Origin: Anaerolineaceae bacterium
Lineage (GTDB): Bacteria > Planctomycetota > Phycisphaerae > FEN-1346 > JAACEH01
DNA length: 9,310 nt
Assembly (NCBI GenBank): GCA_011682595.1
Contig: JAACEH010000105.1
Location: 1-9,310 of the forward strand
Direction: 5' to 3'
The position numbers were made by a program, and so were the translations under genes. Each line of letters opens with the position of its first letter. Positions within the stretch are counted from its first letter, which is position 1. Below are positions 1 through 6,639 of the stretch, in pieces. The notes under the pieces are model-generated. The model was not told the origin of the DNA. It did not search any database and saw nothing but the letters and a program-made list of their open reading frames with translations.

Positions 1-160
1 CGGACTGCTCGGCCACAACAAAGTCGCGCAGCGACTCGTACAGTTCGCTGCGGCTGCGGGCCAGCATCAACTGCTCGGCGGCGCAGGCCGAGATCAGGGC
101 GTGGATGCGTTCCACGTCGCCTATGGTCGCCTTGCGAATTTTCGTTGGCTCGTCGCTCAA
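1..160 (-). CDS. GNAT N-acetyltransferase, ArgA-like (partial, N-terminus only)
   Basis: This is the first ~53 residues of a protein that runs off the left edge. The N-terminus contains KIRKATIGDVERIH, then LISACAAEQLMLARS and SELYESLRDFVVAE. This pattern, a first beta strand followed by a helix and a 'LMLxRSxSELYExxRDF' segment, is typical of single-domain GNAT acetyltransferases annotated as amino-acid (glutamate) N-acetyltransferases of arginine synthesis. The acetyl-CoA-binding motif lies outside the window, so substrate is not shown. The start chosen is TTG at 160: GGAGAG lies 6 nt upstream (172-167), and a TATCAT -10-like element (185-180) overlaps the only upstream ATG (181). An ATG start would add the unlikely peptide MWPGEIV. 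It is divergent from the secreted protein gene at 342. Confidence 0.72.
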   Translation of the reverse strand, partial: MSDEPTKIRKATIGDVERIHALISACAAEQLMLARSRSELYESLRDFVVAEQS

Positions 161-166
161 GACTAT

Positions 167-172
167 CTCTCC
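167..172 (-). promoter_or_regulatory. Ribosome binding site GGAGAG deciding a TTG start
   Basis: GGAGAG on the minus strand sits 6 nt before the TTG at 160. The alternative ATG at 181 has no purine-rich stretch before it. The site therefore favours the TTG start of the acetyltransferase. Confidence 0.5.
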
Positions 173-179
173 GGGCCAC

Positions 180-209
180 ATGATACAGAAGTGACCTGGG
201 GCGCCGCAA
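180..209 (-). promoter_or_regulatory. Putative sigma70-type promoter of the acetyltransferase gene
   Basis: Minus strand: TTGCGG (209-204), 18-nt spacer, TATCAT (185-180; five of six match TATAAT). Transcription would begin near 174, leaving a very short leader that carries GGAGAG before the TTG start. The -35 box matches the consensus only in its first three bases, so this remains a prediction. Confidence 0.35.
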
Positions 210-341
210 GTCCCTGGTCGCGGCAAGTGCGGATGTTTCAAAAAGGGTTGACGCCCCGGCGGCCGCCTGACACACTGGCCGGGTCCACCCGTCTTCTGTG
301 CAATGGCGCTCCCCGGGCGGGCGTTTAATTGGTAGACGACC

Positions 342-1571
342 ATGAAAGCCTCAGCGCACAACCTGTTGGTGACCTCAGCGGTCGCCGTGGCGATCGGGGC
401 GGCCCTGTGCGCTTTTGGTCTGGCTGCGGATACGACCGAAAAAGCCCCGCCCGGCCAGGCCGGCCAGGCGAACCGGCGGCCGGTGATTGTCATTTTCGAT
501 TTCGATTCGCCGGCCAACCCCGGTCTCGGCACAAAGCTCAGCGAACGCTTGCGCCTGCGGGCGGCCCGGCTCGGGCGGCTGACGCTCATCGACGTGCTCA
601 GCCTGAAGCAGATGCTCGCCCCGGGCGAGGCCCCGACACTGGAGACCAAGGTCGAGGTTGCAGCCAAACTGACCCGCCAGCGGTTTGCCGCCGAGTTGGC
701 CCTGTGGGGCCGCGTGACCAGGGCCGCCGACGGCGCCTACACGCTGGACGTGGCGGGCCTGGACCTGCGCGAGGGCGCAGCGCGGCCGATCCTGAGGAAG
801 GTCTACCGGGCCGCCAAACCGCAACTGGTCAACGCCCGATGCGACCAGGTGCTGACCGACCTGACCGGGCTGGCCAAGGCGAAACGATTCCGGGAAGCCG
901 ACCCCGAGGCGGCCGCCCGGGCCAGGGTCAGAAGGGAGAACCTGGTGGCCAACGGCGGCTTCGAGCTGCTGAAGCAGAACGGCGTGGACCCGCAGGGCTG
1001 GCAGCGTGTTGACGGCCTGACGATCTTCGTTGAAAAAGGGGACGGCGATCGCGGCCGCGTCTTGCATCTGGACACCGACGTTTACGAGAGTCAGTACAAG
1101 CAGTGGATTCAGAAGTTCAAGGCGGGCGACCCCGCATCGGCGGCGCCGAAAAAGACGCCGACCACGGGGGCGAAGTACAACACCGTAGCCGGAATCTACG
1201 GTGTGCACGTCTACAGCGATCCGATTCCGGTCATCCCGGGCAGGACGTACCGCCTGCGGATCGACTACCGCGGCAAGAGCACGGGCTTTTTCTTCCCGAA
1301 ACTTTTTTTCCGTGGCTGGGCCGACGTCGAGGGTGACCAGCGCATCGTTTACGACGGTTACCTGAGCCTGCGGTCGTTGGAGAACACGGAACAATGGAAG
1401 CGAAATCTGCGGCTGTTGACGGTGCCCCGGCCCGAGGAGATTCAGGGCCGCAAGATCAAGTACCTCAAGCTGATGATCTACGCCTACTGGCCGCCGGGGG
1501 ATTACTACTTCGACAACGTGGCCCTGCATGAGGTCGTTATTCTTAAGGCGAAGCCGCAAGGTAAACACTGA
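342..1571 (+). CDS. Secreted two-domain protein: LpoB/CsgG/FlgO-like domain plus CBM4/9-like jelly roll
   Basis: 409 residues. An N-terminal hydrophobic signal peptide (about 1-29, ending GLAAD) is followed by a Pro/Gln-rich linker. Residues ~47-160 begin RPVIVIFDFDS, then a helix (GTKLSERLRLRAARLG), LTLIDVLSLKQML, and a strand pattern including LALWGRVTRAADGAYTLDV. This order resembles the anticodon-binding-like fold of LpoB, CsgG and FlgO envelope proteins. Residues ~200-400 start NLVANGGFELL and GW, and end DYYFDNVALHEV, the usual opening and closing of CBM4/9-type beta-sandwich modules. It probably acts in the periplasm or at the cell surface. The combination is unusual and both domain calls come from pattern, not a search. 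No clear Shine-Dalgarno precedes the ATG. A TTTAAT at 324-329 could be a -10 box giving an almost leaderless message, but no good -35 accompanies it. It converges on the cyclase gene. Confidence 0.65.
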   Translation: MKASAHNLLVTSAVAVAIGAALCAFGLAADTTEKAPPGQAGQANRRPVIVIFDFDSPANPGLGTKLSERLRLRAARLGRLTLIDVLSLKQMLAPGEAPTLETKVEVAAKLTRQRFAAELALWGRVTRAADGAYTLDVAGLDLREGAARPILRKVYRAAKPQLVNARCDQVLTDLTGLAKAKRFREADPEAAARARVRRENLVANGGFELLKQNGVDPQGWQRVDGLTIFVEKGDGDRGRVLHLDTDVYESQYKQWIQKFKAGDPASAAPKKTPTTGAKYNTVAGIYGVHVYSDPIPVIPGRTYRLRIDYRGKSTGFFFPKLFFRGWADVEGDQRIVYDGYLSLRSLENTEQWKRNLRLLTVPRPEEIQGRKIKYLKLMIYAYWPPGDYYFDNVALHEVVILKAKPQGKH

Positions 1572-1609
1572 CACGGACTCGTTCCGGGGGCTCGAAGGCG
1601 GACGGCACC

Positions 1610-1639
1610 GGGCGACTGTTTCTGTCGCCCCTTCGGGGC
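1610..1639. terminator. Terminator-like hairpins between convergent genes
   Basis: Between the two stop codons, GGGCGAC (1610-1616) pairs with GTCGCCC (1624-1630) across a 7-nt loop. An overlapping, mutually exclusive stem GCCCC-TTC-GGGGC spans 1627-1639. Neither stem has a clean downstream U-run on either strand, so rho-independent termination is only plausible. The position in the 74-bp convergent gap is what one expects of a shared terminator. Confidence 0.35.
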
Positions 1640-1645
1640 TCGGCG

Positions 1646-4438
1646 TCAGCCCTTGCTGAGCAAGTCCCAGGGGCCGGGCTTGGCCTGTCGGCCGTCGGGC
1701 GGGAGGGCCTCGATGCGTTTGAGGTAGGCCGTGGTCGGACCGTCGCCGGGGCGGGCTTTGAGGGCCAGCTCGAACTTTTGGCGGGCCTCGTTGAACCAGC
1801 CCTCCTCAAATTCCTTCACGGCGGCGTGGTAGTCGTCGAGGCCGTCGCGGGCCCCGGGCGGCTGGTCGTCCAGCAGTTCGTAGACCTCGATGGGTTCGCT
1901 CTTGCCGACCACTTTCACCGGCCCGATACGGCGCAGCAGGAACTCGTCGCCGACCTGCTCCTGCGTCGCCCCGGACAGCAGGGCGGTTGTTCCGAAGAAG
2001 CGGTTCGCCCCCTCGAGCCGGGCTCCGACGTTGACCGTGTTGCCGATGACGGTGTAGTCGAAGCGCCGCAAGGAGCCGATGTTGCCGACCACCATGGGGC
2101 CGGTCGAGATGCCGATGCGGATTTTGAGCTGGGTGCCTTCCGGCAGCAGGCCCTTTTGCTGCAATCGCTGGTTCACTTCCGGCAGGATCCTCAGGTGGGT
2201 CAGAGCGGCCCGCAGGCAGCGGGCGGCATGGTCGTCCATGGCCACCGGGGCTCCGAAGAAGGCCAGGATGGCGTCGCCTATGTACTTGTCGAGTGTGGCG
2301 TCCTGGTCGAGCAGGCGGTCGGTCGCCTCCTCGAGGTACTCCTGCAGGAAGGCCACCAGGGTTGGCGGGTCGAGCCGTTCGCTGATCGAGGTGAAGTCCG
2401 CGATGTCGCAGAAGTAGACGGTCATCTCTCGCCGCTGTCCGCCGAGGCCCAGCATTTCGGGGTTGCCGACCAGGGCGTCGACCAGTTTGCCGGAGGTGTA
2501 CTGCTTGAAGACACCGGTGATCCAGCGGCGGTTGCGTCCCTCGGTCAGTTCGCGATAGGTCATCACGCCCATCAGGCTGGCCAGGCCGACGCCCGTGACG
2601 CCGAACAGCGGCATCAGCAGACCACGGCTGCTGAACAGGTGCAGGCTGAGGGCGTAATAGGCTAGCAGCAGGGCGATACTGGCCACTAGGCCGCGCATGG
2701 TGGGCAGCCAGCCGGCCAGTATCGTCACCGCGGCGCCCACGATGATCATCACCGCCAGCGTGGCGGGCAGCCCCGCTTCGCGGACGAACCTTTCCCGCAG
2801 CAGGTTGTCGGTGATCGAGGCGTGAGCGGCCACGCCGGGGTACTGCTTGTGGATGGGCGTGGGCTTCAGATCGGGGGCCAGGCTGGTGGCCGTCATGCCG
2901 ACAAAGCAGATGCGGTCGCGGATGAAGCCGGACAACTGGCCTTCCAGCTTGCGTAGTCGCAGGGCGTCGGCTTCGAAGTTGTTATAGTACTTGCGGACTG
3001 AAACGAGAATCTTCTGCAAACGGTCGAACGTCTTCTTGTCCACCGTTTTCGGGTCGAGCGTCATGAGCTGCATGACCAGCGGCTCGTCAACGGCCTCCAG
3101 TTCGCTGCGCAGCTTCTTGACAGTTTCGGCTGCCGCGTCGTTGTCGATCGCCAGCCGCCACTTCCGGTAGGCGGCCTCTCTCTGGGCGGCCTTGGAGAAC
3201 GTCTTGGCGACAAAGGCCATGTTGCGGTGATACTGCGGCTCGTTCCTGAACAGCAGATAGTGTTCGTAGACCTTTGCGATCTGGAGGCGGCGGAACCTTC
3301 GGCCGGGGTCGTCGCTCCCGGTTCGCGGGCTTTCGGTCCAGTTGATGACCATCTGGCCGTCCGGCCCGACGGGGACGCGGATCGTCCGGCCGTCGTCGCC
3401 GACGATCTGCATTTCGTCCTCGGCCACGCGGCGCAGGGTGTAGCTGCGCATCCCGCGTGCCCGCATCGCCGTCTGCAGGGCCAACTGTGGCAATACGTGT
3501 TCGCCGAATCTCATGCCCAGGGGGATGCGGCGAACCGTTCCGTCGGCGTCGGGCAGCACGTTGGCGAATCCGCTGCTGTCGGCGGCCTCGGTCAACTGAA
3601 CCAGCGGCGCGTCGACCCGCATGGCGGACAGCAGCCGCCACGAGGGATCGAGCGCCTCGTAGGGGACTGCTCCGCGCTCGATCAGCAAGCGGCGCCGCTG
3701 GAGCGAGCCAACGGCCAGTTGGATCAGGTACAGGCGATTCTCCTTCTCGCTCTCCGAGAGGTTTCCGAAAACGCCTTGCAGCTTGTCTTCAATGGCCTCG
3801 TAATTCAACTCGCCGGGCAACTGTCTGTCCAGCCAGTTCTCCAGCGCCTTGCGCAGGGCGGTCACAAAATACTGGCCCACCTCCTGCTCGGTGGCCCCCA
3901 GCCGGGCGGCCAGGCCCTCCCGGCTCAGCCCCGGTTCTTCGGTCAGGAGCCGTTCCATCCGCAGGTAGAGCGGGTCGGACAGCGCCTCTTTCGAGTAAAG
4001 CGAGTAGGTCAGCAGGGTGCGGCCGGAGCGCTTGATGGCCTCCTGCAGCGGGGCGATCGGGTCTTCGAGAATGACCTCCTGGCCCGGCCTGGCGTTCTCG
4101 GGGGCCTCGGGCTTGGGCTCGATGCTGAAGGTGATGTCCAGGACGATCAGCCTCGCCCCGAGGGCCGACAGGCTGTCGACGATGCCGGCCAGGTCGCGCC
4201 AGGACCACGGCCAGCGGTCGATCAGTTCCAGGGCGTTGTCGTCGATGGCCACGATGGTGATGTCCTGCGAGACGGTCTTCCTGGGCCGGGCCTTCCAGAG
4301 GGCGACGTCCCGGGCGTAGGATTCGAGGGTCTTGGATTCGGGTCGAACCAGGTAGAGCAGTGTCAGGGCGGCCGTCAGGGCAATGCCGACGGCGAAGGCT
4401 TTCCAGCGGCTGATACTTCGAACTCGCGATTTGGTCAT
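1646..4438 (-). CDS. CHASE2-domain class III adenylate cyclase with C-terminal TPR-like repeat
   Basis: 930 residues, predicted to convert ATP to cAMP in response to an extracytoplasmic signal. Order: N-terminal membrane helix (~12-31); extracytoplasmic CHASE2-type region (~36-553) with ITIVAIDDNALELIDRWPW, a second segment FANVLPDADGTVRRIPL (~291-307), and IRDRICFVGMTATSLAPDL and PGVAAHASITDNLL (~507-546); three membrane helices (~555-578, 582-600, 605-626); the usual cyclase linker (FKQYTSGKLVDALV, LGLGGQRREMTVYF); class III cyclase domain (~670-855). All catalytic positions appear present: metal-binding D678 and D722, adenine-contacting K718 and T796, transition-state N803 and R807. A TPR-like pair of helices (~867-912) follows. 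There is no HAMP domain. The CHASE2 region is enlarged by two helical insertions (~155-245 and ~415-500). The ATG at 4438 has no Shine-Dalgarno, and a terminator-like hairpin ends about 17 nt before it. It is last of the four-gene minus-strand run. ATP rather than GTP specificity is inferred from K718 and T796. Confidence 0.93.
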   Translation of the reverse strand: MTKSRVRSISRWKAFAVGIALTAALTLLYLVRPESKTLESYARDVALWKARPRKTVSQDITIVAIDDNALELIDRWPWSWRDLAGIVDSLSALGARLIVLDITFSIEPKPEAPENARPGQEVILEDPIAPLQEAIKRSGRTLLTYSLYSKEALSDPLYLRMERLLTEEPGLSREGLAARLGATEQEVGQYFVTALRKALENWLDRQLPGELNYEAIEDKLQGVFGNLSESEKENRLYLIQLAVGSLQRRRLLIERGAVPYEALDPSWRLLSAMRVDAPLVQLTEAADSSGFANVLPDADGTVRRIPLGMRFGEHVLPQLALQTAMRARGMRSYTLRRVAEDEMQIVGDDGRTIRVPVGPDGQMVINWTESPRTGSDDPGRRFRRLQIAKVYEHYLLFRNEPQYHRNMAFVAKTFSKAAQREAAYRKWRLAIDNDAAAETVKKLRSELEAVDEPLVMQLMTLDPKTVDKKTFDRLQKILVSVRKYYNNFEADALRLRKLEGQLSGFIRDRICFVGMTATSLAPDLKPTPIHKQYPGVAAHASITDNLLRERFVREAGLPATLAVMIIVGAAVTILAGWLPTMRGLVASIALLLAYYALSLHLFSSRGLLMPLFGVTGVGLASLMGVMTYRELTEGRNRRWITGVFKQYTSGKLVDALVGNPEMLGLGGQRREMTVYFCDIADFTSISERLDPPTLVAFLQEYLEEATDRLLDQDATLDKYIGDAILAFFGAPVAMDDHAARCLRAALTHLRILPEVNQRLQQKGLLPEGTQLKIRIGISTGPMVVGNIGSLRRFDYTVIGNTVNVGARLEGANRFFGTTALLSGATQEQVGDEFLLRRIGPVKVVGKSEPIEVYELLDDQPPGARDGLDDYHAAVKEFEEGWFNEARQKFELALKARPGDGPTTAYLKRIEALPPDGRQAKPGPWDLLSKG

Positions 4439-4455
4439 GGCGGCAACCCGGGGCT

Positions 4456-4485
4456 GCAGAAAGAAGGGGCGACTCCAGCCGCCCC
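4456..4485 (-). terminator. Intrinsic-terminator-like hairpin just before the cyclase start codon
   Basis: Minus strand: GGGGCG (4485-4480), 8-nt loop, CGCCCC (4471-4466), then TTCTTTCTGC (4465-4456). A six-pair all-GC stem with a T-rich tail fits a rho-independent terminator or attenuator. It lies within the 131-bp gap between the second FecR gene and the cyclase, and its tail ends about 17 nt before the cyclase ATG. Confidence 0.45.
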
Positions 4486-4549
4486 GTTGCTGTCAGAAAG
4501 AACTCTTCGGCCGGCCACGCCGCGAACCTGGGTTCATCCCGCCTGAGCT

Positions 4550-4564
4550 GCGGCACGCTGCCGC
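4550..4564 (-). other. GC-rich hairpin immediately after the FecR gene stop codon
   Basis: Minus strand GCGGCA-GCG-TGCCGC forms a six-pair stem with a 3-nt loop, starting 5 nt after the TAG at 4572-4570. No T-run follows, so it could be an mRNA 3'-end-stabilising hairpin or chance. Confidence 0.3.
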
Positions 4565-4569
4565 CTTTA

Positions 4570-5526
4570 CTAGTTCTCGTATTCCTGGCTGCCGCCGCTG
4601 CTGGACGACGATGACTTCGGCGTGACGACCGGCGGCGGCGCGTAGTTGGGCAAACGGCTCGGGTTGTTCAGGAAAAACTTGGCCTTGCCCGCCTTGCTGC
4701 GACTGGAGCCCGGGGCGAAGCCGCCGATCCAGTTCCTGCCCCCGGGGCCGGACTGGTTGCCGGTGCCGCTGAAGGTCTGGGAGCGGCCCTTGATGCTCTT
4801 GACCTCACCCTTGGTGTTGCCCCCGTGGGTGTCGTAAACAGCGACCACCCGGTCGTTATGGGTATTCTGGATGGGCGGGTCCATGTTGCCGGTCACCTTG
4901 TCGCCGGGACGGACGTTCTGGCCGCGGCCGGTCTTGTTGTTGCTGGTCCGGAGCAAACCTTTCTTCAGTAGTTTCACCGTGGTCCCGGTGTCCTGGTGAT
5001 GTGTCATCTGGATGCCTTCCGTGCCGCGGACGGACAGGGTGGCCTCCGGCGATACGACCGCAAAGTCGCTCTGGAAACGGCCCCGCGCGACGTCGGCCTG
5101 CACGGTGCCTCCCTTAAGGTAGAGTCGCGTGCGGACTTTGTCGCCGATCTTGGCGAACTCGCCGATCCGGATCTGTGTCATCGGCTGGACGACGACGATG
5201 CTCACCTGGCCGTTGAACTCCAGGCGGCAGATGGCTCGCAGCCCGGTGCTGACGTCCGATCCCAGGACCAGGGCGTCGTTGGCCTTCAAGGGCCGCCACT
5301 TGTCGCCGGCCCTCGGCCGATAACTGACCGAACGGTTGACTTCCTTGGCCACACAGACCACCGGCCCCGCAGCGGCTGGCTCAGCAGCCTTCTGTTGATC
5401 GCCGCCTTTTTTCGCCGCCTGGGCCGTTGTCGTTTCGGGCTTCGCGGCACCGTCATCCGCGGCCACAATCGGCGACACACACAACATGACCGCCAACCCC
5501 AACAAAACCGTCGCCAGTCTGGTCAA
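4570..5526 (-). CDS. Exported FecR-domain protein (paralogue 1)
   Basis: 318 residues from a TTG start at 5526, chosen because AGGAGAAGGAGG lies 6 nt upstream (5544-5533) and because translation then opens directly with a signal peptide (1-23, TRLATVLLGLAVMLCVSP, VAA/DD cleavage). An ATG at 5610 in the same frame would add a charged 28-residue extension, overlap the upstream gene, and lacks a ribosome binding site. After an Ala/Lys/Gln-rich linker (24-54) comes a FecR-type domain (~56-195): STGLRAICRLEF, QPMTQIRIGEF, VRTRLYLKGGTVQADV, RFQSDFAVVSPEATLSVRGT. The C-terminal part carries VYDTHGGNT, QTFSGTGNQ, PGG and RLPNYAPPP, then a Ser-rich tail (305-310). Unlike classical FecR it has no membrane anchor or sigma-factor-binding part, so it is probably periplasmic. 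The mature protein has just two cysteines, C58 and C100. It is a tandem paralogue of the next gene upstream. Confidence 0.85.
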   Translation of the reverse strand: MTRLATVLLGLAVMLCVSPIVAADDGAAKPETTTAQAAKKGGDQQKAAEPAAAGPVVCVAKEVNRSVSYRPRAGDKWRPLKANDALVLGSDVSTGLRAICRLEFNGQVSIVVVQPMTQIRIGEFAKIGDKVRTRLYLKGGTVQADVARGRFQSDFAVVSPEATLSVRGTEGIQMTHHQDTGTTVKLLKKGLLRTSNNKTGRGQNVRPGDKVTGNMDPPIQNTHNDRVVAVYDTHGGNTKGEVKSIKGRSQTFSGTGNQSGPGGRNWIGGFAPGSSRSKAGKAKFFLNNPSRLPNYAPPPVVTPKSSSSSSGGSQEYEN

Positions 5527-5532
5527 CTCAGC

Positions 5533-5544
5533 CCTCCTTCTCCT
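5533..5544 (-). promoter_or_regulatory. Strong Shine-Dalgarno AGGAGAAGGAGG fixing a TTG start
   Basis: The minus-strand motif contains two tandem AGGAG-type cores and ends 6 nt before the TTG at 5526. It is the strongest ribosome binding site in the window and overrides the upstream ATG at 5610. Confidence 0.7.
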
Positions 5545-5546
5545 GT

Positions 5547-5574
5547 GCTGCGATGCCAATGCCGCCTTCGCAGC
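5547..5574 (-). other. Perfect 7-bp inverted repeat upstream of the FecR ribosome binding site
   Basis: GCTGCGA (5547-5553) and TCGCAGC (5568-5574) are perfect inverted copies separated by 14 nt. The stem lies in the 58-bp gap between the two FecR genes, ending 2 nt before the Shine-Dalgarno. It could separate or tune translation of the two paralogues. Confidence 0.35.
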
Positions 5575-5584
5575 GGGCGATGCC

Positions 5585-6562
5585 TCACATGCCGCTTCCG
5601 ACCTCGTCATTGTCGCCGCTGGAACTCGCCCTGATGCGGGTCAACACCCGTCGCCGTCTCTTGGGCGATATGTTCGGCAGACGCCTCGGGTGCTTGCGGA
5701 AAAAGCTGTTCGTCGCCCGCCTGTTGGCGCTTGTAGTGCGGGCGCGGCCCCCGATGGAACGGGTTCCGCCGGGCGCCGCCTGGTTGCCTGTGCCGACAAA
5801 GGTCTGCACGCGGTTGGCGATGCTTCGCATCTCGGCCGGCGTGTTGCCGCCGCGTATGTCATAGACCTTGACCAGTCGCAGCTTCTGAACGTTCCTGATG
5901 GCCGGCCTCATCCCCGGAGCGACCCTGTCGCCGGGACGGATCTTGCGGCTGCGGCCGTTCTGGTTGTTAGTGACCTTGAGCAGGCCGGTGAACATCAGTC
6001 TGCTGTGGCTTCCGGTGTCCATGTACCGCTTCAGCTCGATGCCCGTGGTGCCGCGGACGGCCAGGGTCACTTCGGGCGAAACGATCGCGAAGTCGCTCTG
6101 GAAGCGGACCCTCTCGACGTCGGCCCTCACGGCGCCCTGCTTCAGGTACAGCCGCGTGCGTATCTTCCGGCCGACCTTCTCGTACTCGCCGATCCGGATC
6201 TGCGTTATCGGCTGCACCTCCACCACCGAGGAGTTCTCGCTGAACTCCAGGCGGCAGGAGGCCCGCAGCCCGGTGCGGATGTCCGCTCCCAGCGGCAACC
6301 TGTCACCGACCTTCGCCTTCCGCCACTCGGCCTCCGGGCCGGGCCGCCACTGGACCGTCCGAGTGGTTTCCTTGACCGTACAGGTCGCCGTCGGCGTGGC
6401 CTCCTTGTCCTGCTTGTCTTGCGGCTGCCCGTCTGTCTTGTTCGCCGGGTCGGCCTTGGCGGCTGTCCCGGTTTCCGACTGCTGGTCGTCGTCGGCTATG
6501 GCCCAAACCGGCGACAGGCACAGCACCAGAAGCAGCGCTGTCAGCATTGTTACCCATTGCAT
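5585..6562 (-). CDS. Exported FecR-domain protein (paralogue 2)
   Basis: 325 residues. The ATG at 6562 follows a GGGGGA-type ribosome binding site about 8 nt upstream and opens with a signal peptide (1-23, MLTALLLVLCLSPVWAIA). A Lys/Gln/Asp-rich linker (24-58) precedes a FecR-type domain (~59-198): RTGLRASCRLEF, QPITQIRIGEY, IRTRLYLKQGAVRADV, RFQSDFAIVSPEVTLAVRGT. The C-terminal half repeats the motifs of its neighbour: VYDIRGGNT, QTFVGTGNQ, PGG, and RLPN after a basic Phe-Phe segment. It ends in a strongly basic stretch (KRRRR, 301-305) and a short acidic tail, unlike the Ser-rich tail of paralogue 1. Mature cysteines are only C61 and C103, the same 42-residue spacing as in paralogue 1. It is probably a periplasmic structural or ligand-binding partner of the cyclase. 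FecR-domain proteins of this soluble kind have no settled function. Confidence 0.87.
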   Translation of the reverse strand: MQWVTMLTALLLVLCLSPVWAIADDDQQSETGTAAKADPANKTDGQPQDKQDKEATPTATCTVKETTRTVQWRPGPEAEWRKAKVGDRLPLGADIRTGLRASCRLEFSENSSVVEVQPITQIRIGEYEKVGRKIRTRLYLKQGAVRADVERVRFQSDFAIVSPEVTLAVRGTTGIELKRYMDTGSHSRLMFTGLLKVTNNQNGRSRKIRPGDRVAPGMRPAIRNVQKLRLVKVYDIRGGNTPAEMRSIANRVQTFVGTGNQAAPGGTRSIGGRARTTSANRRATNSFFRKHPRRLPNISPKRRRRVLTRIRASSSGDNDEVGSGM

Positions 6563-6578
6563 AGCTATGTCCCCCTGG

Positions 6579-6595
6579 CGAGAGAAGAACTCTCG
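6579..6595 (-). other. Short inverted repeat in the leader of FecR paralogue 2
   Basis: CGAGAG (6579-6584) and CTCTCG (6590-6595) form a six-pair stem with a 5-nt loop, about 16 nt before the start codon and close to the ribosome binding site. It might modulate translation. Confidence 0.25.
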
Positions 6596-6600
6596 AGATC

Positions 6601-6615
6601 CTGATGTGGCATCAG
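6601..6615 (-). other. Short inverted repeat between the unknown gene and FecR paralogue 2
   Basis: CTGATG (6601-6606) and CATCAG (6610-6615) form a six-pair stem with a 3-nt loop. No T-run follows on the minus strand. It is a second small hairpin within a 77-bp gap. Confidence 0.25.
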
Positions 6616-6639
6616 AGCCGGCGGGCGGCTGGAGCCCTT

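Noticed and set aside
1303..1309. Run of seven T within the two-domain protein gene, a possible slippage site
   Set aside because: The frame continues normally across it and ends in the expected jelly-roll motif; one short run is not evidence of phase variation.
375..1574. 399-residue open frame on the minus strand
   Set aside because: Antisense to the signal-peptide-bearing two-domain protein; composition is typical of a shadow frame.
3227..4546. 439-residue open frame on the plus strand
   Set aside because: Antisense to the CHASE2 region of the cyclase, which has clear motifs. The antisense protein is Gly/Gln/Val-rich with no recognisable motif.
5527..5610. N-terminal extension of FecR paralogue 1 to ATG 5610
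   Set aside because: No ribosome binding site, it overlaps the stop of the upstream gene, and it would place a charged 28-residue segment before the signal peptide.
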